DNA of 64,000 nucleotides from VFMC01 sp963791635 (GTDB lineage Bacteria; Actinomycetota; Acidimicrobiia; Acidimicrobiales; Ilumatobacteraceae), in NCBI GenBank assembly GCA_963791635.1, contig CAWBTC010000005.1, positions 248,001-312,000 of the forward strand, given 5' to 3'. The notes beneath the pieces were generated by a model. The model was given only the letters and a program-made list of their open reading frames with translations. It searched no databases and was not told where the DNA came from. Positions 35,799 through 43,895 of this stretch are shown here, piece after piece. A program made the translations under genes and the position numbers. Every line of letters starts with the position of its first letter. Within the stretch, counting starts at the first letter, position 1.

Positions 35799-37576
35799 CG
35801 CAGGAGCGAAGCGTGAGGAAGGTCGAACCAGCGGAGGTGTTCGAACGCGGCCGACAACGAACCGCTGACATCCGCGTTGTCCTCCGCGGCCCACGCCGGA
35901 GCCGCATCGAGCACCGCTTTCGCCTCGGCGAGGTAGCCGGCCAGAGCCGACTCGGGGGCACGCACCTCGTCCACCGGCGGGCGCACGAGATCGCCGGTCG
36001 CTGGGTCGTAGGAGAGCTGCGACAGGCGTAGCGGCGGTTCGACCGGACCCAGGCGGTGTCGCCACAAACCGGAGGTCGGGTCGAAGTGGTACTCCGGCAG
36101 CAGCTTCCAGCCATGAGTGGCCACGAGGTCGACCGCATCGACGAGGTACTGGAACACGGCCTCGGAGATGAAGTAGTTGAAGCTCACACGAGTCCAGCCA
36201 GGCTTGATGCCTTCGCATCCCTTCGCGATCTCATGCTCGAACTCGTGAGAGCGCTCGAGGTCGATGCCCAGCAACCGGTGCCCGTACGGCCCGGCGCACG
36301 AACAGCCACCGCGCGACTGGATGCCGAACAGGTCGCTCAGCAGCGCCACCACGTAGTTGTGATGGAGGTAGCGGCCGCCGGGCCGCTTCACCACGAACGA
36401 CACGATCGACAACCGTTCGCTGTCGGTGTTGCCCAACACCTGCAGTGACGGGTTGGCCGACCACGCCGCGATCGCGCGCCGCCAGTAGGCCTCCTCGTGG
36501 GCGCGAATGGTGTCGACACCCACCGCCTGCTTCAGCTGGAACACCAGTCCCGCACGGATCGACTCGATGATCGCTGGGGTACCTGCCTCTTCGCGGTGCA
36601 CCGGGTCGTCGAGGTAGCGGTGCTCGCTCGGGTTCACATAGGCGACGGTGCCCCCACCAACCACGTCGGGCACTCGGTTGTGCAACAGCGACCGGCGCAC
36701 GATCAGCACCCCGGGCGTGCCGGGGCCCCCGACGAACTTGTGTGGGCTGAGTACGACGGCGTCCTTGTGCGCCAACGGATGCGCTGGGCACACGGGGTTC
36801 ATCTCGATCTCGACGTACGGTGCGGCCGCGGCGAAGTCCCAGAACGAGAGCGCGCCGTGACGGTGCAACACATCGGCGATGGCACAGGTGTTGGAGACGA
36901 TGCCGGTGACGTTCGACGCCGCGGAGAACGACCCGATCTTCACCCGTCGGTCGGCGTGAGCGAGGAGTTCGGTCTCGAGTACTGCGAGGTCGACGTGGCC
37001 GTCGGCGTCCTCGGGGATGACGATCACATCGGCGATCGACTCCCGCCACGGGATCTCGTTCGAGTGATGCTCGAACGGGCCGACGAACACGACCGGCCGG
37101 TCTGCGGCGGGGATGTGTTGCGACAGGTGATAGCGGTCGTCGAGGTCGGCAGGGATCCGGAGGTTGAGGATGCCGATCAACTTGTCGATCGCACCGGTAG
37201 AACCGGAGCCGCAGAAGATCACGCACGTTTCGTCGTCGCCGGCGTCCGGGCCCGATCCGCCGACGGCCTCGTGGATGATGTGGCGAGCGTCTTCGCGGAG
37301 CCGAGTGGTCTGGAGGCCCGTGCCCGACGACTCGGTGTGGGTGTTGGCATAGCGGGGGAGCACCTCGCTGCGAATGAAGTCCTCGATGAAGGTGAGCGCC
37401 CGGCCGGAGGCCGTGTAGTCGGCGTACGTGATGCGGTGCGGTCCGAAGGGGCCAGCCATCACCTGGTCGTCGCCGATCACCGACTCCCGAATGCGCCGGA
37501 GGAGCGGGGTGTCGGCGGGTTGTTCCACAGTACCGACGCTACCTGCGGCGCGAAGGGCCCAATCGGCTCTGTTCAT
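35792..37576 (-). CDS. Class V aminotransferase / cysteine desulfurase-like PLP enzyme
   Basis: A 594-residue PLP-dependent enzyme, about 180 residues longer than typical cysteine desulfurases. The fold begins at RITYADYTASGRALTFIEDF. PLP-binding residues include FCGSGSTGAIDKLI, GPFEHHSNEIPWRE, FSAASNVTGIV and WDFAAAAPYVEIEM; the Schiff-base lysine is in VVLSPHKFVGGPGTPG. A cysteine segment, SRGGCSCAGPYGH, lies where desulfurases carry the active-site Cys, with an extra cysteine beside it. The C-terminal 130 residues form an added domain with no family I recognise. Substrate (cysteine, selenocysteine or an amine) is not determinable. The gene is divergent from ppk2. Confidence 0.85.
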   Translation of the reverse strand: MNRADWALRAAGSVGTVEQPADTPLLRRIRESVIGDDQVMAGPFGPHRITYADYTASGRALTFIEDFIRSEVLPRYANTHTESSGTGLQTTRLREDARHIIHEAVGGSGPDAGDDETCVIFCGSGSTGAIDKLIGILNLRIPADLDDRYHLSQHIPAADRPVVFVGPFEHHSNEIPWRESIADVIVIPEDADGHVDLAVLETELLAHADRRVKIGSFSAASNVTGIVSNTCAIADVLHRHGALSFWDFAAAAPYVEIEMNPVCPAHPLAHKDAVVLSPHKFVGGPGTPGVLIVRRSLLHNRVPDVVGGGTVAYVNPSEHRYLDDPVHREEAGTPAIIESIRAGLVFQLKQAVGVDTIRAHEEAYWRRAIAAWSANPSLQVLGNTDSERLSIVSFVVKRPGGRYLHHNYVVALLSDLFGIQSRGGCSCAGPYGHRLLGIDLERSHEFEHEIAKGCEGIKPGWTRVSFNYFISEAVFQYLVDAVDLVATHGWKLLPEYHFDPTSGLWRHRLGPVEPPLRLSQLSYDPATGDLVRPPVDEVRAPESALAGYLAEAKAVLDAAPAWAAEDNADVSGSLSAAFEHLRWFDLPHASLLRA

Positions 37577-37600
37577 CAGGGATGATCAGGAGTGATCAGG
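37574..37600. repeat. Three direct repeats with 10-base period in a divergent promoter gap
   Basis: ATCAGG occurs at a 10-base period three times (from 37575, 37585 and 37595), the last two as TGATCAGGA with a TGATCA palindrome core. The array covers the aminotransferase start and reaches into the 120-base gap before ppk2. It could be a multi-site operator; this is inference from spacing alone. Confidence 0.4.
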
Positions 37601-37696
37601 ACCTTGGTCGCTACGCGCAGGGACCTTGCGCCTGTTCCGCAATGCTCCCGAACGGAGGAAGTTGGTTCGAACGACCACGCTCGGAGGGGACCCGCC

Positions 37697-38821
37697 ATGG
37701 CGACCAAGCACAGCACCGCCCGCACTGAAGTGCGGCGCGCCGTCGACGGTGACGTGCCGACAGATCTGTCCGAGGCCGGCGTCGAGCGCTTCGTCACAGA
37801 GGGGGCGGTGGCCGCAGCTGAGCAGTCGCGTCTGAACGCCATCCGCGACGTGCTGTCCCATGCCGACCCGGGAGAGCTGCGAGATGTCTCGCGCTGGCTG
37901 CAAGCGGTGCTCGAGGGGACTTCGCCCGACGAGACCGCTCACTTTCGAGAGCTCTCAGCGGCCGAGGATCTGCCGGTCTTCGGCAAGTTGCCGATCAATC
38001 CCGACGACGAGCTTGCCGCCGACTGGCGCCACGCCGCCTACCCGTATGCCAACCTCATGCGTCGGCGCACCTACGAGCAGCAGAAGTATCTGCTGCAGGT
38101 GGAGTTGCTCAAGCTGCAGGCGTGGGCCAAGGAGAGCGGCCAACGGATCGTGGTGCTGTTCGAGGGCCGTGACGCAGCGGGCAAGGGTGGCACGATCAAG
38201 CGGTTCATGGAGCACCTCAACCCACGTGGTGCGAGGGTGGTCGCGCTCGAGAAGCCGACCGAGGCCGAGTCGGGTCAGTGGTACTTCCAGCGGTATGTCC
38301 AACACCTGCCGACCCGAGGTGAGATCGTGCTGTTCGATCGCTCCTGGTACAACCGCGCCGGCGTCGAACGGGTGATGGGCTTCTGTTCGGATGCCGAGTA
38401 CCACGAGTTCATGCGCCAGGCTCCGGAGTTCGAGCGCAACCTCGTCCGCAGCGGCGTGCACCTCGTGAAGTTCTGGTTCTCGGTGAGCCGTGACGAGCAG
38501 CAGCGGCGGTTCGCCGAGCGCAAGCACCACCCTCTGAAGCAGTGGAAGCTCTCACCGATCGACCTTGCGTCGCTCGACAAGTGGGATGAGTACACGACCG
38601 CCAAGGAGGCGATGTTCCGGGCCACCGACACCACGGATGCGCCGTGGACGGTGATCAAGAGCGACTGCAAGAAGCGGGCGAGGTTGAACGGCCTGCGGTA
38701 CGTGCTGCACAAGTTGCCGTACGACGACAAGGACTTCGATCGCATCGGTCCGCTCGACCCGCTCCTCGTCGGGCGTGCGCACGTGGTGTTCGAGCAGGGC
38801 GAGCACGTTCCGCTGATCTGA
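37697..38821 (+). CDS. ppk2: Polyphosphate kinase 2 family protein
   Basis: PPK2 enzymes transfer phosphate between polyphosphate and nucleoside di- or monophosphates. Walker A is LFEGRDAAGKGGTIKRF (near residue 160) and Walker B is VLFDRSWYNRAGVERVMGFC, with the lid-region FSVSRDEQQRRFAERKHHPL. Residues before about 110 are an N-terminal helical extension. Length 374 residues and sequence resemble single-domain, class I-like PPK2. ATG at 37697 follows GGAGGGGA. Frame is intact. It is the only polyphosphate gene in view, so preferred direction and nucleotide cannot be set. Confidence 0.93.
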   Translation: MATKHSTARTEVRRAVDGDVPTDLSEAGVERFVTEGAVAAAEQSRLNAIRDVLSHADPGELRDVSRWLQAVLEGTSPDETAHFRELSAAEDLPVFGKLPINPDDELAADWRHAAYPYANLMRRRTYEQQKYLLQVELLKLQAWAKESGQRIVVLFEGRDAAGKGGTIKRFMEHLNPRGARVVALEKPTEAESGQWYFQRYVQHLPTRGEIVLFDRSWYNRAGVERVMGFCSDAEYHEFMRQAPEFERNLVRSGVHLVKFWFSVSRDEQQRRFAERKHHPLKQWKLSPIDLASLDKWDEYTTAKEAMFRATDTTDAPWTVIKSDCKKRARLNGLRYVLHKLPYDDKDFDRIGPLDPLLVGRAHVVFEQGEHVPLI

Positions 38822-38909
38822 ACGTTCCCGTGCTGCTGGCGGCGACATCAGGTTCGTCGCCCGTGCTGCGCTCCAGCAGATCGCCGCCCGAGGCGTCAGT
38901 CGCGAATGG

Positions 38910-39404
38910 TCAGGCGGCGGCGGTGGCCGCGACCCGGAGCTCGTCCATCGCGATCGTGATGCTCCGGCCGTCGGTGAAGCCGAGTCGCAGGGCGCACGCG
39001 CCGTCGACGGCGGTGTGCTCGATCTTCACGTGCCCGGTGAGGGTGCTCGACCACATGGCTGCCTCTTCGCGGTCGAGCGCAAGGTCGGTCGGCTCGATCG
39101 CCGGCTGGCTGTTGGTGAGCATCCAGTGGGCGATGGCCCTCGGCGACCGGATGCAGGAACAACTCTGCGGGCCGATCACGCGGGCGTTCGCGAGGTGCGA
39201 GGGATGCGGCTGACGCTCTCTCCGCAGGGCATGCGTGGTCGCGGTCGCAGCACCGGTGGCACTCAGGCGGGAACGCTGGATGGTCGTGCGGATTGCCACG
39301 GAAGTCGATCGTTCTGGAGTGGAGGTGACGCGCACGAAGGTGTGCCGGACCGGACGATCCGGGAAGAGGCGGGCGACAATTCCTGGCAGGTCGACGCGTC
39401 GCAT
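38910..39404 (-). CDS. Hypothetical protein coupled to the bifunctional-nuclease gene
   Basis: No family is recognised. Its ATG shares one base with the stop of the upstream gene (TGATG at 39402-39406), the strongest reason to believe it is real. The 164-residue product is basic and low in hydrophobic segments, with a Cys pair (SCSCIRS) and a C-terminal stretch that looks like a folded strand-rich domain (TGHVKIEHTAVDGACALRLG, then FTDGRSITIAMDELRV). The middle 60 residues look random, so a frameshift or an N-terminal overprediction is possible. Confidence 0.45.
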   Translation of the reverse strand: MRRVDLPGIVARLFPDRPVRHTFVRVTSTPERSTSVAIRTTIQRSRLSATGAATATTHALRRERQPHPSHLANARVIGPQSCSCIRSPRAIAHWMLTNSQPAIEPTDLALDREEAAMWSSTLTGHVKIEHTAVDGACALRLGFTDGRSITIAMDELRVAATAAA

Positions 39405-39931
39405 CAGCGGTCGCACTCGTCGGCGAAGTCATCGGCCTCGACCCCTTCGAGGAAGGCGCAGAAGTCCTCCAGCTCGAGCTCCAACTCCGGCCCACCGAGA
39501 CACTCGTCGAACCAGTCGTCCTCCAGCAGCTCGGGCGAGGCCCCGGCCTCCACGAGCACGTGCTCGGCGACGTACACGGGGGCGCCGACACGCATTGCCA
39601 GGGCGATTGCGTCCGAGGCCCGGCTGTCCACTTGCTCGGGGCCGTGCGGGCCGGTGAGCGACAAGCAGGCGATGAAGGTGCCATTGCGGAGCTCCACGAC
39701 TTCGGCGGCGACCACACGAGCGCCGAAGCGGCCGAGGAGCTCGGCCATCACGTCGTGGGCCAGCGGTCGCGGCGGCACGTGGCCGGTGAGGGCCATCGCA
39801 ATGGACGCGGCCTCGGGCCCGCCGATGTGGATCGGCAGCACGCGGTGCGGGGCGTCGAATTCGCGCAGGAGCACGAAGGGGTTGTCCGACCCCTGCTCCA
39901 CGTGTACACCCGCCACTGTCACCCGCCGCAT
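39404..39931 (-). CDS. Bifunctional nuclease (BFN/DUF151) family protein
   Basis: A 175-residue protein whose N-terminus MRRVTVAGVHVEQGSDNPFV, then LLREFDAPHRVLPIHIGGPE, identifies the BFN/DUF151 family (reported DNase/RNase activity in some members). The core continues as AASIAMALTGHVPPRPLAHD and DSRASDAIALAMRVGAPVYV. The last 45 residues are strongly acidic (ELELELEDF, ADDFADECDR), which is variable in the family. ATG at 39931 matches the family start, although no clear ribosome site precedes it; an upstream in-frame ATG at 39981 would add 17 residues. It is followed by a coupled hypothetical gene. Confidence 0.85.
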   Translation of the reverse strand: MRRVTVAGVHVEQGSDNPFVLLREFDAPHRVLPIHIGGPEAASIAMALTGHVPPRPLAHDVMAELLGRFGARVVAAEVVELRNGTFIACLSLTGPHGPEQVDSRASDAIALAMRVGAPVYVAEHVLVEAGASPELLEDDWFDECLGGPELELELEDFCAFLEGVEADDFADECDR

Positions 39932-40129
39932 GTGGGTGACCGTACAGAGACCGATCACGGAACTCCAGAGGGAAGTGGTCATCTTGACGGTGACTGACCG
40001 GAGTGGCACCGAACGGGCATGTTCACGGCACTGAGGGCCACGTGCTGCCGCGGAGCGTGGTCGAAAACCAGGTTGCGCCGAAGTCGATCGACCCGGTCCA
40101 CACTCGCTCGACACCCGCTCCCGCGCGAC

Positions 40130-40835
40130 ATGATGGAGCGCATGCCGACGGATCTTCGAGATCGACCGGCGAGCGCCGGCGCAACGGATCCAGCTCGACG
40201 GGCATTCCTGGGTCGATCTCGTCGAGGGCTTCGTCCGTGACGCTCCGACTGCGCTGGGGGACCTGCGCGAACACACGTCCTGGCGGCAGGACGAGGTGCT
40301 CCGCTACGACGGCTATGTACCCGAGAGGCGACTCAATGCCGGGCTGCGTGCCGACTCGATGCCGCTGCTGCGCCAGGCGGACCTCCATCTCAGCGCCACC
40401 TACCGACAACGCTTCACCGGTGTCGGGGCGATCCTGTACCGCGACGGCGAGGACTTCCAAGGGCTGCACAGCGACCGGGAGATGAGGTGGCTCGACGATA
40501 CCCTCGTCGCGATCATGGTGCTCGGCCAGCGACGGCCGTTCGTGATCCGTCGACGTGCGCCGATGGTCGAGGTGGTCGAGCGGGTGCCGGCCGGCACTGC
40601 CCCCGACGACCTCGTGCTGATGCCAGGCGAAGGTGATCTGCTGGTGATGGGTGGCGCCTGCCAGCGCGACTGGCTTCACGGCATCCCTCGGGCCGACACG
40701 CCAAACCCGCGGATCTCACTGACGTGGCGCTGGACCAGCCGTCACGGCCGTCCCGACACCAACCCCGGCTACTACGACGGTCGCCAGTTCAGCGACCGCC
40801 CTCGCCAGCCCGGCACCCGCACCCGCCGGCCCTGA
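40130..40835 (+). CDS. AlkB-like 2-oxoglutarate/Fe(II) dioxygenase, frameshifted near the start
   Basis: AlkB-type dioxygenases oxidatively remove alkyl groups from nucleic acids. The body is intact: iron ligands in LHSDREMRWLDDTLVAIM (HxD) and the distal His in ACQRDWLHGIPR, and the 2-oxoglutarate arginines in NPRISLTWRWTSRHG. The N-terminal segment (ATG codons at 40130-40142, then MPTDLR) is in another frame; two bases appear to be missing near 40153, after which FEIDRRAPAQRIQLDGHSWV continues the protein. Rejoined length is about 235 residues. The stop TGA shares a base with the next ATG (TGATG), coupling it to the CoA-transferase gene. Confidence 0.8.
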
Positions 40836-42208
40836 TGGCCAGTGCACCGCACGACGAGGTGCGCCCGGCAGACTCGGTCCGTGACCGTTCCCGACGCCGT
40901 CCCTCAGCCCGCCGAGCCCGCCGTGCCAGTCACGCCAATCGTGCCAGTCGCGCCAATCGTGCCAGCCGTGCCGGTCGCGTCAGTTCGTCGCCAGTCGTTC
41001 ACGCCGGACACGCCGCACACGCTGGAACGACGGGACGGGTCGGCCCGCTGGCGGGTGTGCGGGTGCTCGACCTCACCTCGGTGATCATGGGGCCGTACGC
41101 CACCCAGATGCTGGGTGACCTCGGTGCCGACGTGATCTCCGTCGAGGCCGCCGACGGCGACACCAACCGAATCATGGGCGCTGGTCCAGTGCCGGGGATG
41201 TCGGGTGTGGCGATGAACGTGCTGCGCAACAAGCGCAACATCTGTCTCGACCTCAAGCGCCCCGACGCCCGCGACGCGTGTCTGCGACTGATCGCGACGT
41301 GCGACGTGTTCGTCACCAACCTGCGACCCGGCCCGCTCCGCAGGCTCGGGCTGCACCACGAGGCGGTCGCTGCGCAGCGACCGGACATCGTGATGTGCCA
41401 GGCGTACGGCTGGTCGTCGGCGAGCGGCGAGAGCGACAAGCCGGCCTACGACGACGTGATCCAGGCGGTGTCGGGTGTGGCCGACACGTTCCAACTGCGC
41501 GATGGCGAGCCGGCGATGGCACCGTTCCTGGTGGCCGACAAGGTGGCCGGGATGGCGGTCGTCCAGGCGATCCTCGCCGCGCTGTTCCATCGTGAGCGCA
41601 CGGGGGAGGGGCAGTTCGTCGAGGTGCCGATGGTCGACGCCCTGCGGGCGTTCAACCTCGTGGAGCACGGGTGTGCGGCCATCCCCGAACCGGTGCTCGG
41701 CCCGGCCGGGTACCCGCGCATCGTCACCCCCGATCGGCGACCCTTCGCCACGACCGACGGTTGGATCGCGGTGCTGCCGTACTCGATCGCCAACTATCAG
41801 GACGTGTTCCGCGAGGGCGGCCGTGACGATCTGCTCGACGACCAGCGCATCCGCTCCGCCCGGTCACGGATGCGCCACGCAGGTGAGCTGTACGCAATCG
41901 TCGCCGAGGTGGTGGCCACACGGTCGACGGTGTTCTGGGTGCAGTTCTGCGAGGACCACGACATCCCTGCAGGGGCCGTGCACACCCTCGACGAGCTCGT
42001 GGCCGAGTTGCCGGTCGTGGACCACCCGATCGCCGGGCCGTACCACGAGATACCGGTGCCGTGGCACTTCTCGTCGACTCCCGCCTCGGTTCGCCGACCG
42101 GCTCCGATGCTCGGCGAGCACACGCGCGAAGTGCTGCGCGAGGTGGGCTTCAGCGACGCCGCGATCGACGAGATGGTGGACGCCGGAGCGATCCCGCACC
42201 AGGCGTGA
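40835..42208 (+). CDS. CaiB/BaiF (class III) CoA transferase
   Basis: This transfers CoA between carboxylic acids. Conserved blocks are PLAGVRVLDLTSVIMGPYAT, QMLGDLGADVISVE, NRGKRNI-like NVLRNKRNICLDLK, VFVTNLRPGPLRRLGL and the catalytic-Asp region KPAYDDVIQAVSG. Length after the conserved start is about 390 residues, normal for the family. The first 65 residues (Arg/Ala/Ser-rich, over an 18-base tandem repeat) are not conserved. An alternative frame across the repeat gives a Pro/Val-rich leader starting at a GTG, so the real N-terminus is uncertain. ATG at 40835 is chosen because it overlaps the AlkB stop. Confidence 0.88.
   Translation: MASAPHDEVRPADSVRDRSRRRPSARRARRASHANRASRANRASRAGRVSSSPVVHAGHAAHAGTTGRVGPLAGVRVLDLTSVIMGPYATQMLGDLGADVISVEAADGDTNRIMGAGPVPGMSGVAMNVLRNKRNICLDLKRPDARDACLRLIATCDVFVTNLRPGPLRRLGLHHEAVAAQRPDIVMCQAYGWSSASGESDKPAYDDVIQAVSGVADTFQLRDGEPAMAPFLVADKVAGMAVVQAILAALFHRERTGEGQFVEVPMVDALRAFNLVEHGCAAIPEPVLGPAGYPRIVTPDRRPFATTDGWIAVLPYSIANYQDVFREGGRDDLLDDQRIRSARSRMRHAGELYAIVAEVVATRSTVFWVQFCEDHDIPAGAVHTLDELVAELPVVDHPIAGPYHEIPVPWHFSSTPASVRRPAPMLGEHTREVLREVGFSDAAIDEMVDAGAIPHQA
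40922..40975. repeat. 18-base tandem repeat at the CoA-transferase N-terminus
   Basis: Three copies of an 18-base unit (CGTGCCAGTCGCGCCAAT and close variants) lie at 40922-40939, 40940-40957 and 40958-40975. Each is itself two related 9-mers. The unit is a multiple of three, so expansion keeps whichever frame is used. Confidence 0.85.
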
Positions 42209-42227
42209 AACCAGGCGTGAAACGCAA

Positions 42228-42270
42228 CTGGTCGCGCATCGTTGCGAAGCGTGCAACGATGCGCGACCAG
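42228..42270. terminator. Perfect 18-base-pair hairpin, bidirectional terminator
   Basis: CTGGTCGCGCATCGTTGC (42228-42245) is followed by a seven-base loop and its exact reverse complement (42253-42270). It sits between the convergent CoA-transferase and enoyl-CoA hydratase genes, 19 and 32 bases from their stops. A stem this long without mismatch is well beyond chance and suits factor-independent termination in both directions. Confidence 0.85.
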
Positions 42271-42302
42271 AAGTCGGTCGGTGGCGCGTGGTCAGGAGGT
42301 GA

Positions 42303-43085
42303 TCAGCTGCCGGTCCACTCGGGGGGACGCTTCTCGGCGAACGCCCGAGGGCCTTCCTTCGCATCGTTCGACAGGAAGACCTTGCCCTGCAGCGGGCCTT
42401 GGATCTTCCAGAACTCCTCCTCGGTGACGCCTTGCGTGGCCTTGATCAGCTGCTTGGATGCCGCAACTGCCAGCGGGGCGTTCTTCGCAATCCGCTCGGC
42501 GAGCGTCATCGCCACGTTCACCGCGTCGCCCTTGTCGGCGAGCCGCGAGATCAGGCCGTACTCGAAGCCCTCCTCGGCGGTGATCGGGTCGGCGGTGATC
42601 GCCATCTCCATCGCTTTGCCGTAGCCGACGCGACTCGGCAGGCGCAGCAGGCCACCACCGGCGGCGAACAGACCAACGTTCACCTCGGGGATGCCGAGCT
42701 TGGCACCCTTGGCGGCGACCAGCAGGTCACAGCTGAGGGCGAGCTCGAGGCCACCGGCGAGCGCGAACCCCTCGATCGCACCGATCAACGGCTTCTCCGC
42801 GCCGTTCTGGATGAATTGCATCATCGGGCCGATGTCCTCGCCGCGCGAGAACGCCTTGAGGTCCATGCCGGCGCAGAAGCCGCGGCCGTTGCCGGTGAGC
42901 ACGCCGGCGGTGAGGCCGGCATCGCTGTTGAGGCGTTGGACGGCATCCCACAGGCCGTGTGACAGCTCGCCGTTGATGGCGTTCATCGCGTCGGGGCGGT
43001 TGAGGGTGATCAGCAGCACGCGGCCGCGTTGCTCGGTCAGGACTGCTGGAGCGGGGGTCTCTGCATCGATGGTGGTGTCGGTCAT
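42303..43085 (-). CDS. Enoyl-CoA hydratase (crotonase family)
   Basis: A 260-residue crotonase hydrating 2-enoyl-CoA in fatty-acid beta-oxidation. The CoA/oxyanion loop is GRGFCAGMDLKAFSRGED; the two catalytic glutamates are expected in FALAGGLELALSCDLLV and GIPEVNVGLFAAGGGLLRLP. ATG at 43085 follows GAAGGAG at seven bases; an in-frame upstream start would add 20 unrelated residues. It lies 25 bases after the SDR gene, so it is the last gene of a thiolase-dehydrogenase-hydratase operon and ends at the 18-base-pair hairpin. Confidence 0.93.
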   Translation of the reverse strand: MTDTTIDAETPAPAVLTEQRGRVLLITLNRPDAMNAINGELSHGLWDAVQRLNSDAGLTAGVLTGNGRGFCAGMDLKAFSRGEDIGPMMQFIQNGAEKPLIGAIEGFALAGGLELALSCDLLVAAKGAKLGIPEVNVGLFAAGGGLLRLPSRVGYGKAMEMAITADPITAEEGFEYGLISRLADKGDAVNVAMTLAERIAKNAPLAVAASKQLIKATQGVTEEEFWKIQGPLQGKVFLSNDAKEGPRAFAEKRPPEWTGS

Positions 43086-43110
43086 GTCAGGCTCCTTCAC
43101 TTCTTCTGGT

Positions 43111-43890
43111 TCATTTGGGTGGCATGCGGATGCCGCCGTCGACACGGATGACCTCGGCGTTCATGTACGGGTTGGTGATCAGCTCGACCACCATGAACGC
43201 GAGCTCCTCGGCCGACCCGAGGCGCTTCGGGAACAGCACCGACTGGCCGAGGTGGGCCTTGAAGGCGTCGCTCTGCTCGCCCGAACCGTAGATCGGGGTG
43301 TCGATGAGGCCGGGGGCGATGGTGTTCACCCGGATGCCAACCGCCGACAGGTCGCGAGCGATCGGCAGGGTCATGCCGACGATGCCGCCCTTGGAGGCTG
43401 AGTACGCGGCCTGGCCGATCTGACCGTCGAACGCGGCGACGGAGGCCATGTTGACGATCGCGCCGCGCTGGCCGTCGGCGTCGAGCGGCTCGGTCTTTGC
43501 CATCGCGGCGGCCGAGAGGCGGAGCATGTTGAACGAGCCGAGCAGGTTGATGCGGATGACGAAGTCGAACGCCGACTGCTCCATCGGGTCGTTGTTGCGG
43601 TCGATCGTGCGACCCGGACGGCCGAGGCCGGCCGAGTTCACGAGGGCGCGCAGCGGACCCATCTCCGATGCCGCGGCGACGGCAGCCTTGCCGTCGTCCT
43701 CGCTGGAGACGTCGCACTTCACGAACAGGCCACCGATCTCCTTGGCGACGGAGATGCCCTTGTCCTCCTGGAGATCGGCGATGACGACGCGGGCGCCGAG
43801 CGTGGCGAGTTGGCGGGCAGCGGCTTCACCGATGCCCGAGGCGCCGCCGGTGACGATGGCGGATGCGCCGGTGAGGTCGAGACGAGGCAT
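43111..43890 (-). CDS. SDR-type 3-hydroxyacyl-CoA dehydrogenase
   Basis: A 259-residue SDR close to type-2 (HSD17B10-like) 3-hydroxyacyl-CoA dehydrogenases. NAD motif VTGGASGIGEAAARQLA, Asp after the second strand in VVIADLQEDKG (NAD+ preference), ALVNSAGLGRPGRTIDRN, catalytic Ser in IVNMASVAAFDGQIGQ and Tyr/Lys in AAYSASKGGIVGMTLP. The RTIDRNN and FDGQIGQAAY segments are characteristic of that subgroup. Start is five bases after the thiolase stop. It supplies the oxidation step between the hydratase and thiolase encoded on either side. Confidence 0.92.
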   Translation of the reverse strand: MPRLDLTGASAIVTGGASGIGEAAARQLATLGARVVIADLQEDKGISVAKEIGGLFVKCDVSSEDDGKAAVAAASEMGPLRALVNSAGLGRPGRTIDRNNDPMEQSAFDFVIRINLLGSFNMLRLSAAAMAKTEPLDADGQRGAIVNMASVAAFDGQIGQAAYSASKGGIVGMTLPIARDLSAVGIRVNTIAPGLIDTPIYGSGEQSDAFKAHLGQSVLFPKRLGSAEELAFMVVELITNPYMNAEVIRVDGGIRMPPK

Positions 43891-43895
43891 GGTGA

